Of a DNA stretch of 64,000 nucleotides, positions 52,231 through 60,365 are shown piece after piece; position 1 is the stretch's first letter; the number at the start of each line of letters is the position of its first letter. A program made the translations under genes and the position numbers. The stretch comes from Arthrobacter tumbae (GTDB lineage: Bacteria > Actinomycetota > Actinomycetes > Actinomycetales > Micrococcaceae). The notes beneath the pieces are model-generated. The model was not told the origin of the DNA. It saw nothing but the letters and a program-made list of their open reading frames with translations, and did no database searches. The stretch spans positions 1,178,001-1,242,000 of the forward strand of contig NZ_JAFBCC010000001.1 of assembly GCF_016907495.1 (NCBI RefSeq), given 5' to 3'.

Positions 52231-54090
52231 ATGCTTTCACTTCAGCGTTCTACAGCTGCGCTCACTGGCGTTCTGCTCCTGGCGGCAAGCCTCTCGGCCG
52301 GTGTGCAGCCGGCATCGGCACAATCCGTTCAGCCGTCTACGGTTGCAACCCAGGAACCGGTGCAGACCCCGGAACCCCAGGTTGTTTCACCGGCCGAATC
52401 TGCGACGGCCGAGTTGAGCGAGCTCTTCCCCGGCGGCATACCGTCCTACCCTGACCACACGTTTGAGGGCGAGACAACGGGAGACGGCCACTCGCACGAC
52501 TCAACGACAGAGGGCGCGGCCATGTCGCCGTTGGGCGCCGGAGGCACCCTTTCCCGCCGTGGTGACATCAAGGTTCGCTTGGTCACCGTTGACCTGGCCG
52601 ACAGCAATGCCACGGTGCCCCTCTCTTCCGCCAGGAATGCAATCGCAGCGTCGAGCAGCTACTGGAAGAGCATGTCCAATGGGCGACTCTCCATGTCGGT
52701 GGCCTACGAGTCGGTCAATCACAGGTCAGCGGCCCGAACCACTGATTCTTACGACCAGATCATGAACAAGGTGACATCCGAGCTCAGGTGGTCCTACAGT
52801 CCGTATACAGCCCTTGTTGTGTTCATCCCCTCCGTCCTGAAGGAGGGTTACCTGGGCTATGGCTGGAGTAGCAACGGGACCAGTGGGCGCATTCTCATGC
52901 CGCAGATCACCAACTTCACCACGAACGTCGTAACACACGAATTCGGCCACGTTCTCGGTCTCATGCACGCCGATTCATTGCAGTGCGGAAGCGGAGTTTC
53001 CGACACGCCGTACTTCGGATCGGACTGCTCCATCCGCCAGTACGGCGACACATCGGACCTGATGGGCATCTCGCGCTGGTTCGACACCCCCGCCATCAGC
53101 TCAAGCTTCTGGGACTACGGAGGCTTTGGGCGCGGTGACGAGATCCTGAACGTAGGCACAGCCACAGGCAGGAAGACCTACACGTTGCGCCCGTGGGCTG
53201 GAACAGCGGCCAAGCGTGCGGTGAAATTCACCGACCCCCGAAGCCGCGAGATCTACTATCTGGAACTCCGCACGCCGGTCGGATTCGACAGGAACCTCGC
53301 GGTGGGAGGAAACCGCGGTGTGAAAATCGTTCAGAGCGGCGGGAACACAGTAGCGTCGTCGATAGCGCTCATGCCGGACACGAGGCCCTACCCGGGTTAC
53401 TACGCGCCCAACACCGCATGGCAGGCAGGCAGCGTCTTCCGCACCCACGCGGGAACGACCGTAACCATCAACTCAGTTTCGGACTCCGCAGCGTCCGTGA
53501 CTATTGATGCAGGCCTGCCTTTCACCGACCTGCGCGGCTCCGGGTTCCGGGCGGACATTGAATGGCTGGCCGCAAGCAAACTGACCACGGGTTGGCCTGA
53601 CGGTACCTACCGGCCGTTCACAGCCATGAACCGTGACGCCATGGCGGCCTTCCTCTACCGCCTCGCGGGCGTCACAAGCTACACGCCGCCCAAGCAAAGC
53701 CCCTTCCGCGACGTGTCGACAGCGCACCCCTTCTACCGGCAAATCGCCTGGATGGAGTCATCCGGCCTCTCCACGGGTTGGACGGACGGCAGGTATCGAC
53801 CGGACCAGCCGATCAACCGGGATGCGATGGCTGCATTTCTTCACCGATTTGCGAGTGAATTCTGCGACATTGGTGCAGCTGCTTCCTATTCCTTGCCTTC
53901 CTCCAGGAGCTTCACCGACGTCACGCGTGCAGATGCCTTCGCGCTTGAAATGTCCTGGATGAAGCAAGAGAGTATCTCAACCGGTTGGTCGGACGGCACC
54001 TACCGGCCACTCGATCCCATAACCCGGGAAGCGATGGCTGCATTCGTCAAGCGACTTGACTCATACGTCGACCGCAACGGCGGGTGCTGA
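52231..54090 (+). CDS. Secreted metzincin-like metalloprotease with three SLH domains
   Basis: A 619-residue exported protein from ATG 52231 (AAGGA upstream). A signal peptide ends near residue 30 (cleavage around ASA-QS), followed by a Gln/Pro-rich linker and propeptide-like region. The zinc motif HEFGHVLGLMH places ligands H236, H240, H246 and catalytic E237; SDLMGIS is a candidate Met-turn. Residues about 430-619 are three S-layer homology modules, each with TGWxDGxYRP and NRDAMAAFL-type ends. It is expected at the cell surface, held to wall polymers, degrading extracellular protein. An M6-like peptidase is the closest guess. Confidence 0.85.
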   Translation: MLSLQRSTAALTGVLLLAASLSAGVQPASAQSVQPSTVATQEPVQTPEPQVVSPAESATAELSELFPGGIPSYPDHTFEGETTGDGHSHDSTTEGAAMSPLGAGGTLSRRGDIKVRLVTVDLADSNATVPLSSARNAIAASSSYWKSMSNGRLSMSVAYESVNHRSAARTTDSYDQIMNKVTSELRWSYSPYTALVVFIPSVLKEGYLGYGWSSNGTSGRILMPQITNFTTNVVTHEFGHVLGLMHADSLQCGSGVSDTPYFGSDCSIRQYGDTSDLMGISRWFDTPAISSSFWDYGGFGRGDEILNVGTATGRKTYTLRPWAGTAAKRAVKFTDPRSREIYYLELRTPVGFDRNLAVGGNRGVKIVQSGGNTVASSIALMPDTRPYPGYYAPNTAWQAGSVFRTHAGTTVTINSVSDSAASVTIDAGLPFTDLRGSGFRADIEWLAASKLTTGWPDGTYRPFTAMNRDAMAAFLYRLAGVTSYTPPKQSPFRDVSTAHPFYRQIAWMESSGLSTGWTDGRYRPDQPINRDAMAAFLHRFASEFCDIGAAASYSLPSSRSFTDVTRADAFALEMSWMKQESISTGWSDGTYRPLDPITREAMAAFVKRLDSYVDRNGGC

Positions 54091-54108
54091 AAACGTTCGC
54101 TTAGGTCA

Positions 54109-54145
54109 GGGTCGGACTCCTCCGTGAGTCCGGCCCTTGCCTTTT
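54109..54145 (+). terminator. Terminator after the SLH protease
   Basis: GGGTCGGACTC and GAGTCCGGCCC pair around CTCCGT (54109-54136), followed by TTGCCTTTT. It also serves the convergent CDGSH gene poorly, since the tract of T lies on the protease side. Confidence 0.75.
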
Positions 54146-54150
54146 GTCGC

Positions 54151-54390
54151 CTACTCCTGATCCGGCAGATCCGGCTCCGTACGGAAGTTAATGAGCTTAT
54201 GCGTGCCGTCGCAGTACGGTTTGATCGTCGAGGCTCCGCACCGGCACAGGGCAACTGTCTTACGACGGCGCGGCACCGGCTCCCCTGCAGGAGTGACGAT
54301 GGGCACCTCGCCCCTCACCAGCAGCGGCCCGTCGGGGCAGGCAACAATACTGACGTCGTCGTTTCTTGATGATGCTGATGGTGAAGTCAT
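54151..54390 (-). CDS. CDGSH iron-sulfur domain protein
   Basis: A 79-residue protein with one CDGSH site: C49, C51, C60 and H64 in LCRCGASTIKPYCDGTHK, the three-Cys one-His pattern that binds a redox-active [2Fe-2S] cluster. Actinobacterial versions are single-site and cytoplasmic; roles in redox or iron-sulfur transfer are proposed for the family. It starts at ATG 54390, diverging from the DUF1469/DUF3618 operon across about 200 bases. Confidence 0.9.
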   Translation of the reverse strand: MTSPSASSRNDDVSIVACPDGPLLVRGEVPIVTPAGEPVPRRRKTVALCRCGASTIKPYCDGTHKLINFRTEPDLPDQE

Positions 54391-54519
54391 GACGTCTCCC
54401 TGATTGCACTTGATCCCCTAGCCGACTCCTGCCCAGGATACTAAGCTGGCTGTCCACACAGGTCCCAGCGAGATTGATACTTGACGGCAGTTTTTCGTTG
54501 CGGTCTTGTGATCATATGC

Positions 54520-54531
54520 TAAGCATGCTTA
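54520..54531. promoter_or_regulatory. TAAG-N4-CTTA box, copy 2
   Basis: TAAGCATGCTTA is a perfect 12-base palindrome 59 bases upstream of the envelope operon. A weaker relative (TAAGCTGGCTGT, 54442-54453) lies toward the CDGSH gene. Confidence 0.6.
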
Positions 54532-54589
54532 TTGTGTAGTTGCGACGGCTTACCTTCCAGAAGTCCTCCACATCAATAAAGGAGTCATT

Positions 54590-55354
54590 ATGAGCACACA
54601 GAACTGGTCAGAAGACCCGCTGGTTACTTCAACGCCGGGCGCGCAGAGCACCCCGTCCTCCGGACAGTCCACTCAGTCTGCTGCAAAGGATGAAGCCAAG
54701 GATGTAGGGCGGCAGGGCGCAGACGCAGCCAGGGGTGTCGCACAGACCGCCGGGTCAGAAGCAAAGAATGTGGCGCACGAGGCCGGGGCCCAGGCCAGGA
54801 ACCTGGTCGGTGAGCTTGGTTCCGATCTGAAGAGCCAGGCCGGCACCCAGCAGCAGCGCGTCAGCGACGGTCTGCGTTCACTGAGCGATGAGCTGAACAC
54901 CATGGCGCAGAGCTCCGAGAGCGGCACGGCCCAGCACCTCGTGCAGCAGGCCGCTCAGCGAACCGGCAGCGCGGCATCCTGGCTGGAGGGCCGCGATCCG
55001 GGGTCACTGCTTGACGAAGTTACCGGCTTTGCCCGCCGCAAGCCCGGCACCTTCCTGTTAGTTGCAGCCGGCGCAGGCCTGCTCGCGGGCCGACTCGCAC
55101 GCGGCCTCCAAGGCGGATCCGAATCGAGCAGCACTCCCTCGACCGGCAGCCCCACCGGTTCGGCGGCAGGCGGCCAGCACGTCGCTACCTACCCGCCGGT
55201 CCCTGACGAATACGGAACCGACCAACCAGCGTACGGCGCAGGCATCGATACACCGCCGGTGGCCCCACCAACCACCACGCCGGCCGTCACCCCCACCACT
55301 CCCCTTACCCAGCCTGGGGTTACAGGCACTGACTCAGGGAGGGACTTCCGCTAA
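54590..55354 (+). CDS. Ala/Gln-rich helical protein, first gene of envelope operon
   Basis: A 254-residue protein. Residues about 25-110 are a long amphipathic helix with repeated AKD/AKN/QA patterns (KDEAKDVGRQGADAARGVAQ, KNVAHEAGAQARNLVGELG) reminiscent of LEA-like or apolipoprotein-like proteins. One hydrophobic helix (FLLVAAGAGLLAGRLARGL, about 150-168) anchors it, and the last 70 residues are Pro/Thr-rich. ATG 54590 has AAAGGAG upstream. The stop overlaps the next start (TAATG). It probably acts with the DUF1469 and DUF3618 proteins at the membrane, perhaps in stress tolerance. Confidence 0.72.
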   Translation: MSTQNWSEDPLVTSTPGAQSTPSSGQSTQSAAKDEAKDVGRQGADAARGVAQTAGSEAKNVAHEAGAQARNLVGELGSDLKSQAGTQQQRVSDGLRSLSDELNTMAQSSESGTAQHLVQQAAQRTGSAASWLEGRDPGSLLDEVTGFARRKPGTFLLVAAGAGLLAGRLARGLQGGSESSSTPSTGSPTGSAAGGQHVATYPPVPDEYGTDQPAYGAGIDTPPVAPPTTTPAVTPTTPLTQPGVTGTDSGRDFR

Positions 55355-55806
55355 TGACCGAGCCACACCTCCACGGATCGCATACGGCTCAACCGCCGCC
55401 GCCGAGCCCGGACAATGACCAGGGTTCGAACGCCTCTCTGGGGCAGTTACTCAGTGAGGTCTCCAGTGACCTGTCGACGCTGATGCGTCAGGAACTCGAG
55501 CTCGCAAAGGCTGAACTGCGAGAGTCGGGAACCCGCGCAGGCAAGGGCGCAGGGATGTTCGGCGGCGCTGCAGTTGCTGGACACTTTGTCCTCCTCTTCC
55601 TCTCCCTGGCCCTGATGTGGGGACTGGCCGAGCTCATGGGCCTCGGCTGGGCCTCGGTGGTTGTGGCAGTCATCTGGGGCATCATCGCTGCAGTGCTGGC
55701 ACTCACCGGGAAGAAGGAGATGAAGTCGATCAAGGGCATGCCGCAGACCGCTGAGACAGCCAAGGAAATTCCGCCTACGTTGAAACCAGGAGAGCACACG
55801 CCATGA
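55354..55806 (+). CDS. Phage holin family / DUF1469 membrane protein
   Basis: A 150-residue protein with a hydrophilic Pro-rich start, an amphipathic helix (LGQLLSEVSSDLSTLMRQEL, then ELAKAELRESG) and two membrane helices (about 70-90 and 97-115). This matches the actinobacterial 'phage holin family' DUF1469 proteins, which despite the name are chromosomal and not part of a prophage here. It is coupled at both ends (55354 and ATGA 55803-55806). The role is unknown; membrane organisation under stress is a common suggestion. Confidence 0.82.
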   Translation: MTEPHLHGSHTAQPPPPSPDNDQGSNASLGQLLSEVSSDLSTLMRQELELAKAELRESGTRAGKGAGMFGGAAVAGHFVLLFLSLALMWGLAELMGLGWASVVVAVIWGIIAAVLALTGKKEMKSIKGMPQTAETAKEIPPTLKPGEHTP

Positions 55807-56423
55807 ACCAGACACCTGACGAAATCCGTGCGGACATCGAACGCACCCGCCGCGAACTGGGCACTGATGTTGACGCAGTCGCGGACAAAGTAAGCCCGTC
55901 GAACATCGCCCACCGGCAGACCGACAAAGTGAAAAACGCCTTCGGGAACGCCAAGAACAGCGTGATGGGTTCGGCTCATGACGCCGGCCACTCTGCCAAG
56001 GGCAACGCTCACGGTGCTTCCCAGTCAATGAAGGATTCGGCCCACCAGGCCGGCGACGCACTTCATGACGCACCCCAGCGCGTTACCTCAAAGACGCAGG
56101 GAAACCCTCTCGCCGCTGGTTTGATCGCGTTCGGGGCCGGCCTCTTGGCTTCCTCTCTCATTCCGGCGAGCCAGAAGGAAAAGGAAGCCGCACAGGCTGT
56201 GAAAGAGAAAGCGCAGCCTCTCGTCTCCGAGGTGACCGACGCAGCCAAGCAGGTTGCCGAGGACATGAAGGAACCGGCGCAGGAGGCCATGGACTCGGTC
56301 AAGCAGAGCGCCACGGACTCAGCCAACACAGTGAAGGAAGAAGGCACCAGCGCTGCCTCCGACGTCAAGGACCGGGCACAGGATGCGAAGTCCAACGTTC
56401 AGAGCAGCTCGAACACGCCGTAA
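55803..56423 (+). CDS. DUF3618 protein with long helical tail
   Basis: A 206-residue protein. The N-terminus TPDEIRADIERTRRELGTDV (residues 4-23) is the DUF3618 motif. A Lys/Ala helical segment with KNAFGNAKNSVMGSAHDAG follows, then one hydrophobic helix (LAAGLIAFGAGLLASSLIP, about 100-118) and another long charged helix with KEKEAAQAVKEKAQ and SDVKDRAQDAKSN. It overlaps the DUF1469 gene by four bases. The three proteins probably form one membrane-associated complex. A very strong terminator follows. Confidence 0.85.
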   Translation: MNQTPDEIRADIERTRRELGTDVDAVADKVSPSNIAHRQTDKVKNAFGNAKNSVMGSAHDAGHSAKGNAHGASQSMKDSAHQAGDALHDAPQRVTSKTQGNPLAAGLIAFGAGLLASSLIPASQKEKEAAQAVKEKAQPLVSEVTDAAKQVAEDMKEPAQEAMDSVKQSATDSANTVKEEGTSAASDVKDRAQDAKSNVQSSSNTP

Positions 56424-56433
56424 CGGCTAGAGA

Positions 56434-56480
56434 ACAAACCGCTGGCGCCGTACGGATTCCGTACGGCGCCAGCGGTTTGT
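56434..56480. terminator. Perfect 23-base inverted repeat, bidirectional terminator
   Basis: Arms 56434-56456 and 56458-56480 (beginning ACAAACCGCTGGC) are perfectly complementary with one base between. It separates the convergent DUF3618 and MarR genes. Confidence 0.9.
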
Positions 56481-56489
56481 TGTCCTCAT

Positions 56490-56948
56490 TCAGCCATTCT
56501 GGCCCGCTTGATGCACGCCGTTTCGGCGGGAACGGGCCGGGAGCAGATCCTCGATGACCTTCATCAACAGCCGACGCAGCTCAGGAGATGCACGCTGGAG
56601 GTCGAGCGCAAATTCCCGCTCGTGACGCTCCGCCTCGGAAAGCAGTGATCTGCCGGATTGAGTGAGACTCACGACGAAGGTCCGGCGGTCGGTCTCGCTG
56701 CCCTGGCGGTACACCAGGCCCTGCTGTTCGAGGCGGACCAGTGTTCGGCCGACGGTCTGGGCGGTGACGTGCAGGTGCTCCGCCAACTCAACCTGGGACA
56801 ACGGGCCGTTCGCCTCGACTGAACGCAGTGTGACGAAGGCGGCGTGCGTAATCCCGATCGCGAGAAGGCGCTCGTTCCAGGCGTTCTCGGTCAGGCGGGC
56901 AGCGGTGGTGAGCATTCGTTCCGTCGTCCAAAGATCTGTGTCCGACAT
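56490..56948 (-). CDS. MarR-family transcriptional regulator (paralogue)
   Basis: A 152-residue winged-helix regulator. MLTTAARLTENAWNERLLAI, LAEHLHVTAQTVGRTLVRLE and the wing ETDRRTFVVSLTQSG align residue for residue with the MarR protein at 49011-49475. It lies between the envelope operon and a tRNA gene, converging on the operon, so regulation of that operon is possible but not shown. MarR proteins usually respond to phenolic or oxidising compounds. The start ATG 56948 has GGCGGAG just upstream. Confidence 0.88.
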   Translation of the reverse strand: MSDTDLWTTERMLTTAARLTENAWNERLLAIGITHAAFVTLRSVEANGPLSQVELAEHLHVTAQTVGRTLVRLEQQGLVYRQGSETDRRTFVVSLTQSGRSLLSEAERHEREFALDLQRASPELRRLLMKVIEDLLPARSRRNGVHQAGQNG

Positions 56949-57059
56949 CTCCGCCTCTTTTCATCAGGGTCCGGACTAAGGGATTCGTAGTCGATGGACC
57001 CATGGATGATTTTATTCCTGTCAGGCCGGTGCACGCGCGACCTGCTGTGACGGAAAGAG

Positions 57060-57132
57060 TGGAGCTTAGGGGAATCGAACCCCTGACCTTTTCATTGCGA
57101 ACGAAACGCTCTACCAACTGAGCTAAAGCCCC
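57060..57132 (-). tRNA. tRNA-Ala (CGC)
   Basis: A 73-nucleotide tRNA. The acceptor GGGGCTT pairs with AAGCTCC, including the G3:U70 pair that identifies alanine tRNAs. The D arm is GCTC/GAGC, the anticodon loop TTCGCAA carries CGC, and the T arm is AGGGG-TTCGAAT-CCCCT. CCA is not encoded. It reads GCG alanine codons. Confidence 0.95.
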
Positions 57133-57201
57133 AAAGCAACCAAGATACCCCAGCACCCGGGCCCGGAACCAAATGTCAGTGCCCGGTTGTACCCTCGAAC
57201 C

Positions 57202-58668
57202 ATGCATTCCTCCGCTCCGGAAATCCGGGCCTGGCCGGCGTTATGGTCGCTCGTCATCGGGTTCTTCATGATCCTCGTCGACTCCACCATCGTCTCCGTT
57301 GCCACGCCCGCCATCATGGAGGGCTTGCAGGCGGACATAGACAGCGCCATCTGGGTCACCAGCGCATATCTCCTTGCCTATGCCGTGCCGCTGCTGATCA
57401 CGGGCAGGCTGGGTGACAGGTTTGGACCGCGCCGAATCTATCTTGCCGGCCTGGCCGTCTTCACTGCGTCCAGCGCAATGTGCGGCTTCGCCGGAACCAT
57501 CGAGTTGCTCATCCTCGCCCGCGTTTTTCAGGGATTGGGCGCGGCGCTGATGACGCCCCAGACAATGTCCGTCATCACCCGCATCTTCCCGCCGGACAGA
57601 CGCGGGTCGGCCATGGGCCTGTGGGGCTCCGTTGCGGGCATCGCCACGCTGGCCGGCCCCATCCTGGGCGGCGTACTCGTTGACACACTCGGCTGGGAGT
57701 GGATCTTCTTCGTCAACCTGCCCGTCGGCGTCGTCGGGTTCTTCCTTGCCTACCGCCTGGTTCCGGAACTGACCACCACAAACCACTCCTTCGACCTCCT
57801 CGGCGTGGTTCTCAGCGCCGCCGGAATGTTCTGCCTGGTGTTCGGCCTTCAGGAGGGCCAGACCTACGATTGGGGTCCTATCGCCGGGCCCATTTCGGTC
57901 TGGTCCCTCATCATCACCGGCGCCGTGCTCTTCGGCGCCTTTCTGGTGTGGCAGCGCTATAACCGAAAGGAACCCCTGGTTCCGCTGAAGCTCTTCCGCG
58001 ACCGCAACTTCTCGCTGGCCAATACCGCCATCTCAGCGATGGGCTTCACCATCACGACGATGAGCCTGCCGCTCATGCTCTACGCCCAGAACGTTCGTAA
58101 CCTCTCGCCCACACAGGCTGCGATGCTGCTGGCCCCCATGGCGATTATCTCCGGTGTGCTGGCTCCCTTCGTCGGGAAGCTCGTCCAGCGCGGCAATCCC
58201 AAATACATGGCGATTTTCGGTTTCACCGGTATGGCCGTTGCACTGTTCTGGCTGGCGTCGCTGCTCACGCCGACCACTCCCATCTGGCTGCTGTTGCTGC
58301 CGCTCGCGCTGATCGGTCTGGCAAGCGCCGGCATCTGGGCTCCGGTCTCACTGACCGCTACACGCAACCTCGCGCCGTCGCTCGCCGGAGCCGGGTCCGG
58401 CGTCTACAACACCACACGTCAGGTGGGAGCCGTGATCGGAAGCGCTGGTATCGCGGCCATCATGCAGGCACGTCTGGCAGCCAACGGGGCCGCAGGCACG
58501 CCGGGGCAGTCTGCCGGGTACGCGGCAGCCATGGGTGAGTCGCTGCTCCTGCCTGGAACCGTCGTCGTCATCGGCTTGATCGCCGCTCTTTTCTTCGCCC
58601 GTCCGGAACAGAGCCAACCATGGAGCGCAGACGTCGAGCCGGCCAGGCAAACTTCCACACAGGGGTAG
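57202..58668 (+). CDS. DHA2-family (EmrB/QacA-type) MFS drug exporter
   Basis: A 488-residue transporter with fourteen predicted segments. MILVDSTIVSVATPAIMEGL in helix 1, GRLGDRFGPRRIYLAGL (motif A), ARVFQGLGAALMTPQTMSVI and WGSVAGIATLAGPILGGVLV (motif C, antiporter signature) define the family. It exports drugs by proton antiport. ATG 57202 lacks a ribosome site; TGTACC eight to thirteen bases upstream may serve as the -10 of a leaderless transcript. It is the first gene after the tRNA, on the opposite strand. Confidence 0.9.
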   Translation: MHSSAPEIRAWPALWSLVIGFFMILVDSTIVSVATPAIMEGLQADIDSAIWVTSAYLLAYAVPLLITGRLGDRFGPRRIYLAGLAVFTASSAMCGFAGTIELLILARVFQGLGAALMTPQTMSVITRIFPPDRRGSAMGLWGSVAGIATLAGPILGGVLVDTLGWEWIFFVNLPVGVVGFFLAYRLVPELTTTNHSFDLLGVVLSAAGMFCLVFGLQEGQTYDWGPIAGPISVWSLIITGAVLFGAFLVWQRYNRKEPLVPLKLFRDRNFSLANTAISAMGFTITTMSLPLMLYAQNVRNLSPTQAAMLLAPMAIISGVLAPFVGKLVQRGNPKYMAIFGFTGMAVALFWLASLLTPTTPIWLLLLPLALIGLASAGIWAPVSLTATRNLAPSLAGAGSGVYNTTRQVGAVIGSAGIAAIMQARLAANGAAGTPGQSAGYAAAMGESLLLPGTVVVIGLIAALFFARPEQSQPWSADVEPARQTSTQG

Positions 58669-58688
58669 TTGCCTCTCATAACCACCGA

Positions 58689-58694
58689 TAGGCT
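58689..58694 (+). promoter_or_regulatory. -10 element of a probable leaderless promoter
   Basis: TAGGCT ends six bases before ATG 58701 in the short gap after the exporter gene, with no Shine-Dalgarno in between. Confidence 0.4.
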
Positions 58695-58700
58695 CATGGG

Positions 58701-60179
58701 ATGGAAGAAGACTTCGCAACTGAAAGCACCACCGTCGAAAAGACGGAGCCCGACGCCGTCAAGGAAGTCAGCGACGACTTCGTGACACGGCAGCACACCG
58801 CCGCCTCGGGTCTTGAGTACACAACGACCACCGGCCGGCTGGTCCTGCGGCGTGAAGAAACCAAAGACGGCAAATCGGAGGGCTTCAAGCCAAAGGCGGA
58901 GATCTTCGTCGTCGCGTACACCAGGGACAACAGCACGCCGGAGCGGCCTGTCACTTTCGCTTTCAACGGCGGTCCAGGTTCCTCATCGGTCTGGCTGCAC
59001 CTGGGGCTGCTCGGACCACGGCTCGTGAACTCCGGCGACGCCGGTGCAATGACTCCGCCGCCTTTCGGCCTTATGGACAATCCCGAAACCCTCCTGGAAC
59101 ACAGCGACCTCGTCCTGATCGACCCGGTGAGCACCGGCTTCTCGCGTGTGATCGAGGGCGAGAAGACGGACGAGTTCCATGCCTTTGTTGAGGACCGCGA
59201 CCTCGTGGCGGAGGTCATCCGCCTCTGGACCACCCGCAACAACCGGTGGCTTTCGCCCAAGTACCTCGTGGGCGAGTCCTACGGCACCCTCCGGGCGGTC
59301 GCCGTGGCCGGCCGCCTGTTCGATGCCTATGGCATGGCGGTCAACGGCCTCGGCCTCATTTCGACAGTGCTCAACATGTCCACACTCCGTTTCTTCCCGG
59401 GCAGCGACACCCCGTACGCACTCCACCTGCCCACCTACGCGGCGATCGCCCACTATCACGGCCGCCACCCCGGCAGGGAGCTCACCGACGTCGTTCGCGA
59501 GGCCGAGGAGTTCGCCTCGCGCGACTTCGGCTATGCCCTCAGTCAGGGCGCCCGGCTCACCCAGACCGAGTACGACGACGTCGTCACCCGCCTGAGCGCC
59601 CTCACCACCCTCGATGGAGACTTCATCCGGCGCACGAACCTGCGCTGGGCTTACCACGAATTCGCGGCTGAGCTCCTCCGGGCGGAAGACCTTGCGGTAG
59701 GGCGGATCGATGGGCGATTCACCGCCCCGCCGGCCAACCCACAGTCCTCCAGCTCAACGGATGATCCGAGCATGCGCGCCATCACCGGCCCCTTCGCCGC
59801 CGCGATCAACCACTACGTGCGCGCCGAACTCGGGTATGAGAATGACCTGCCCTACGAGATCCTCACCGCACGGGTTCAGCCCTGGAGCTACCGGACCTTC
59901 GAAGGTGCGCCGGTTGACGTGAGTGATGTGCTCGAGCGGCTCATGGTTCACAATCCGGCGCTGCGGGTTCACGTGGATTATGGGTACCAGGACGGCGCCA
60001 CGCCGCACTTCGCCGCCGAGTACGTCTTCGCCCATATGTCACTCAATGAGCATGCGCGCTCGAGGATCTCCCACCACTATCACGAGGCTGGGCACATGAT
60101 GTACCTCAAGCCCGAGTGCAGGCTTGCGCAACTCGAAGCCCTCAGGGAATTCGTCACCTTCGAACCTGCGCAGAATTGA
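58701..60179 (+). CDS. S10-family serine carboxypeptidase-like protein
   Basis: A 492-residue alpha/beta-hydrolase fold enzyme. The oxyanion-hole motif is FAFNGGPGSSSVWLHLGLLG near 91-110, the nucleophile S193 lies in LVGESYGTLR, and the Asp and His of the triad are likely in VHVDYGYQDGATP and HYHEAGHMMYL. These match the S10 serine carboxypeptidase family. No signal peptide is visible, so it is probably cytoplasmic, unlike eukaryotic relatives. Carboxypeptidase activity is expected but acyltransferase activity also occurs in the family. Confidence 0.88.
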   Translation: MEEDFATESTTVEKTEPDAVKEVSDDFVTRQHTAASGLEYTTTTGRLVLRREETKDGKSEGFKPKAEIFVVAYTRDNSTPERPVTFAFNGGPGSSSVWLHLGLLGPRLVNSGDAGAMTPPPFGLMDNPETLLEHSDLVLIDPVSTGFSRVIEGEKTDEFHAFVEDRDLVAEVIRLWTTRNNRWLSPKYLVGESYGTLRAVAVAGRLFDAYGMAVNGLGLISTVLNMSTLRFFPGSDTPYALHLPTYAAIAHYHGRHPGRELTDVVREAEEFASRDFGYALSQGARLTQTEYDDVVTRLSALTTLDGDFIRRTNLRWAYHEFAAELLRAEDLAVGRIDGRFTAPPANPQSSSSTDDPSMRAITGPFAAAINHYVRAELGYENDLPYEILTARVQPWSYRTFEGAPVDVSDVLERLMVHNPALRVHVDYGYQDGATPHFAAEYVFAHMSLNEHARSRISHHYHEAGHMMYLKPECRLAQLEALREFVTFEPAQN

Positions 60180-60225
60180 TCAGTGTGCTTACTATGGAGG
60201 TTCATTCCACGAAAGGCGGAACAAC

Positions 60226-60348
60226 ATGCTGAAGAAAATCCTTTGGATGCTCGCACCGGTCATTGCATCGAAACTGCTCGGTAAGCGCCAGCAGGGCCGA
60301 ACCAACGCCAAGAACACGCGTGGGAAGAACCGCGGCTACCGGCGGTAG
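60226..60348 (+). CDS. 40-residue basic membrane-anchored peptide
   Basis: A 40-residue peptide: one hydrophobic helix (ILWMLAPVIASKLLG, about 5-19) followed by a strongly basic tail KRQQGRTNAKNTRGKNRGYRR split by polar residues. ATG 60226 is preceded by AAGGCGG, a good ribosome site. The tail could bind nucleic acid or phospholipid. No homologue is recognised. A convergent DUF456 gene follows. Confidence 0.6.
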   Translation: MLKKILWMLAPVIASKLLGKRQQGRTNAKNTRGKNRGYRR

Positions 60349-60365
60349 AAGGTATCCGGGGCGGG

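Noticed and set aside
55354..55806. Prophage remnant suggested by the name 'phage holin family'
   Set aside because: No integrase, structural or lysis genes nearby; DUF1469 proteins are ordinary actinobacterial chromosomal genes.
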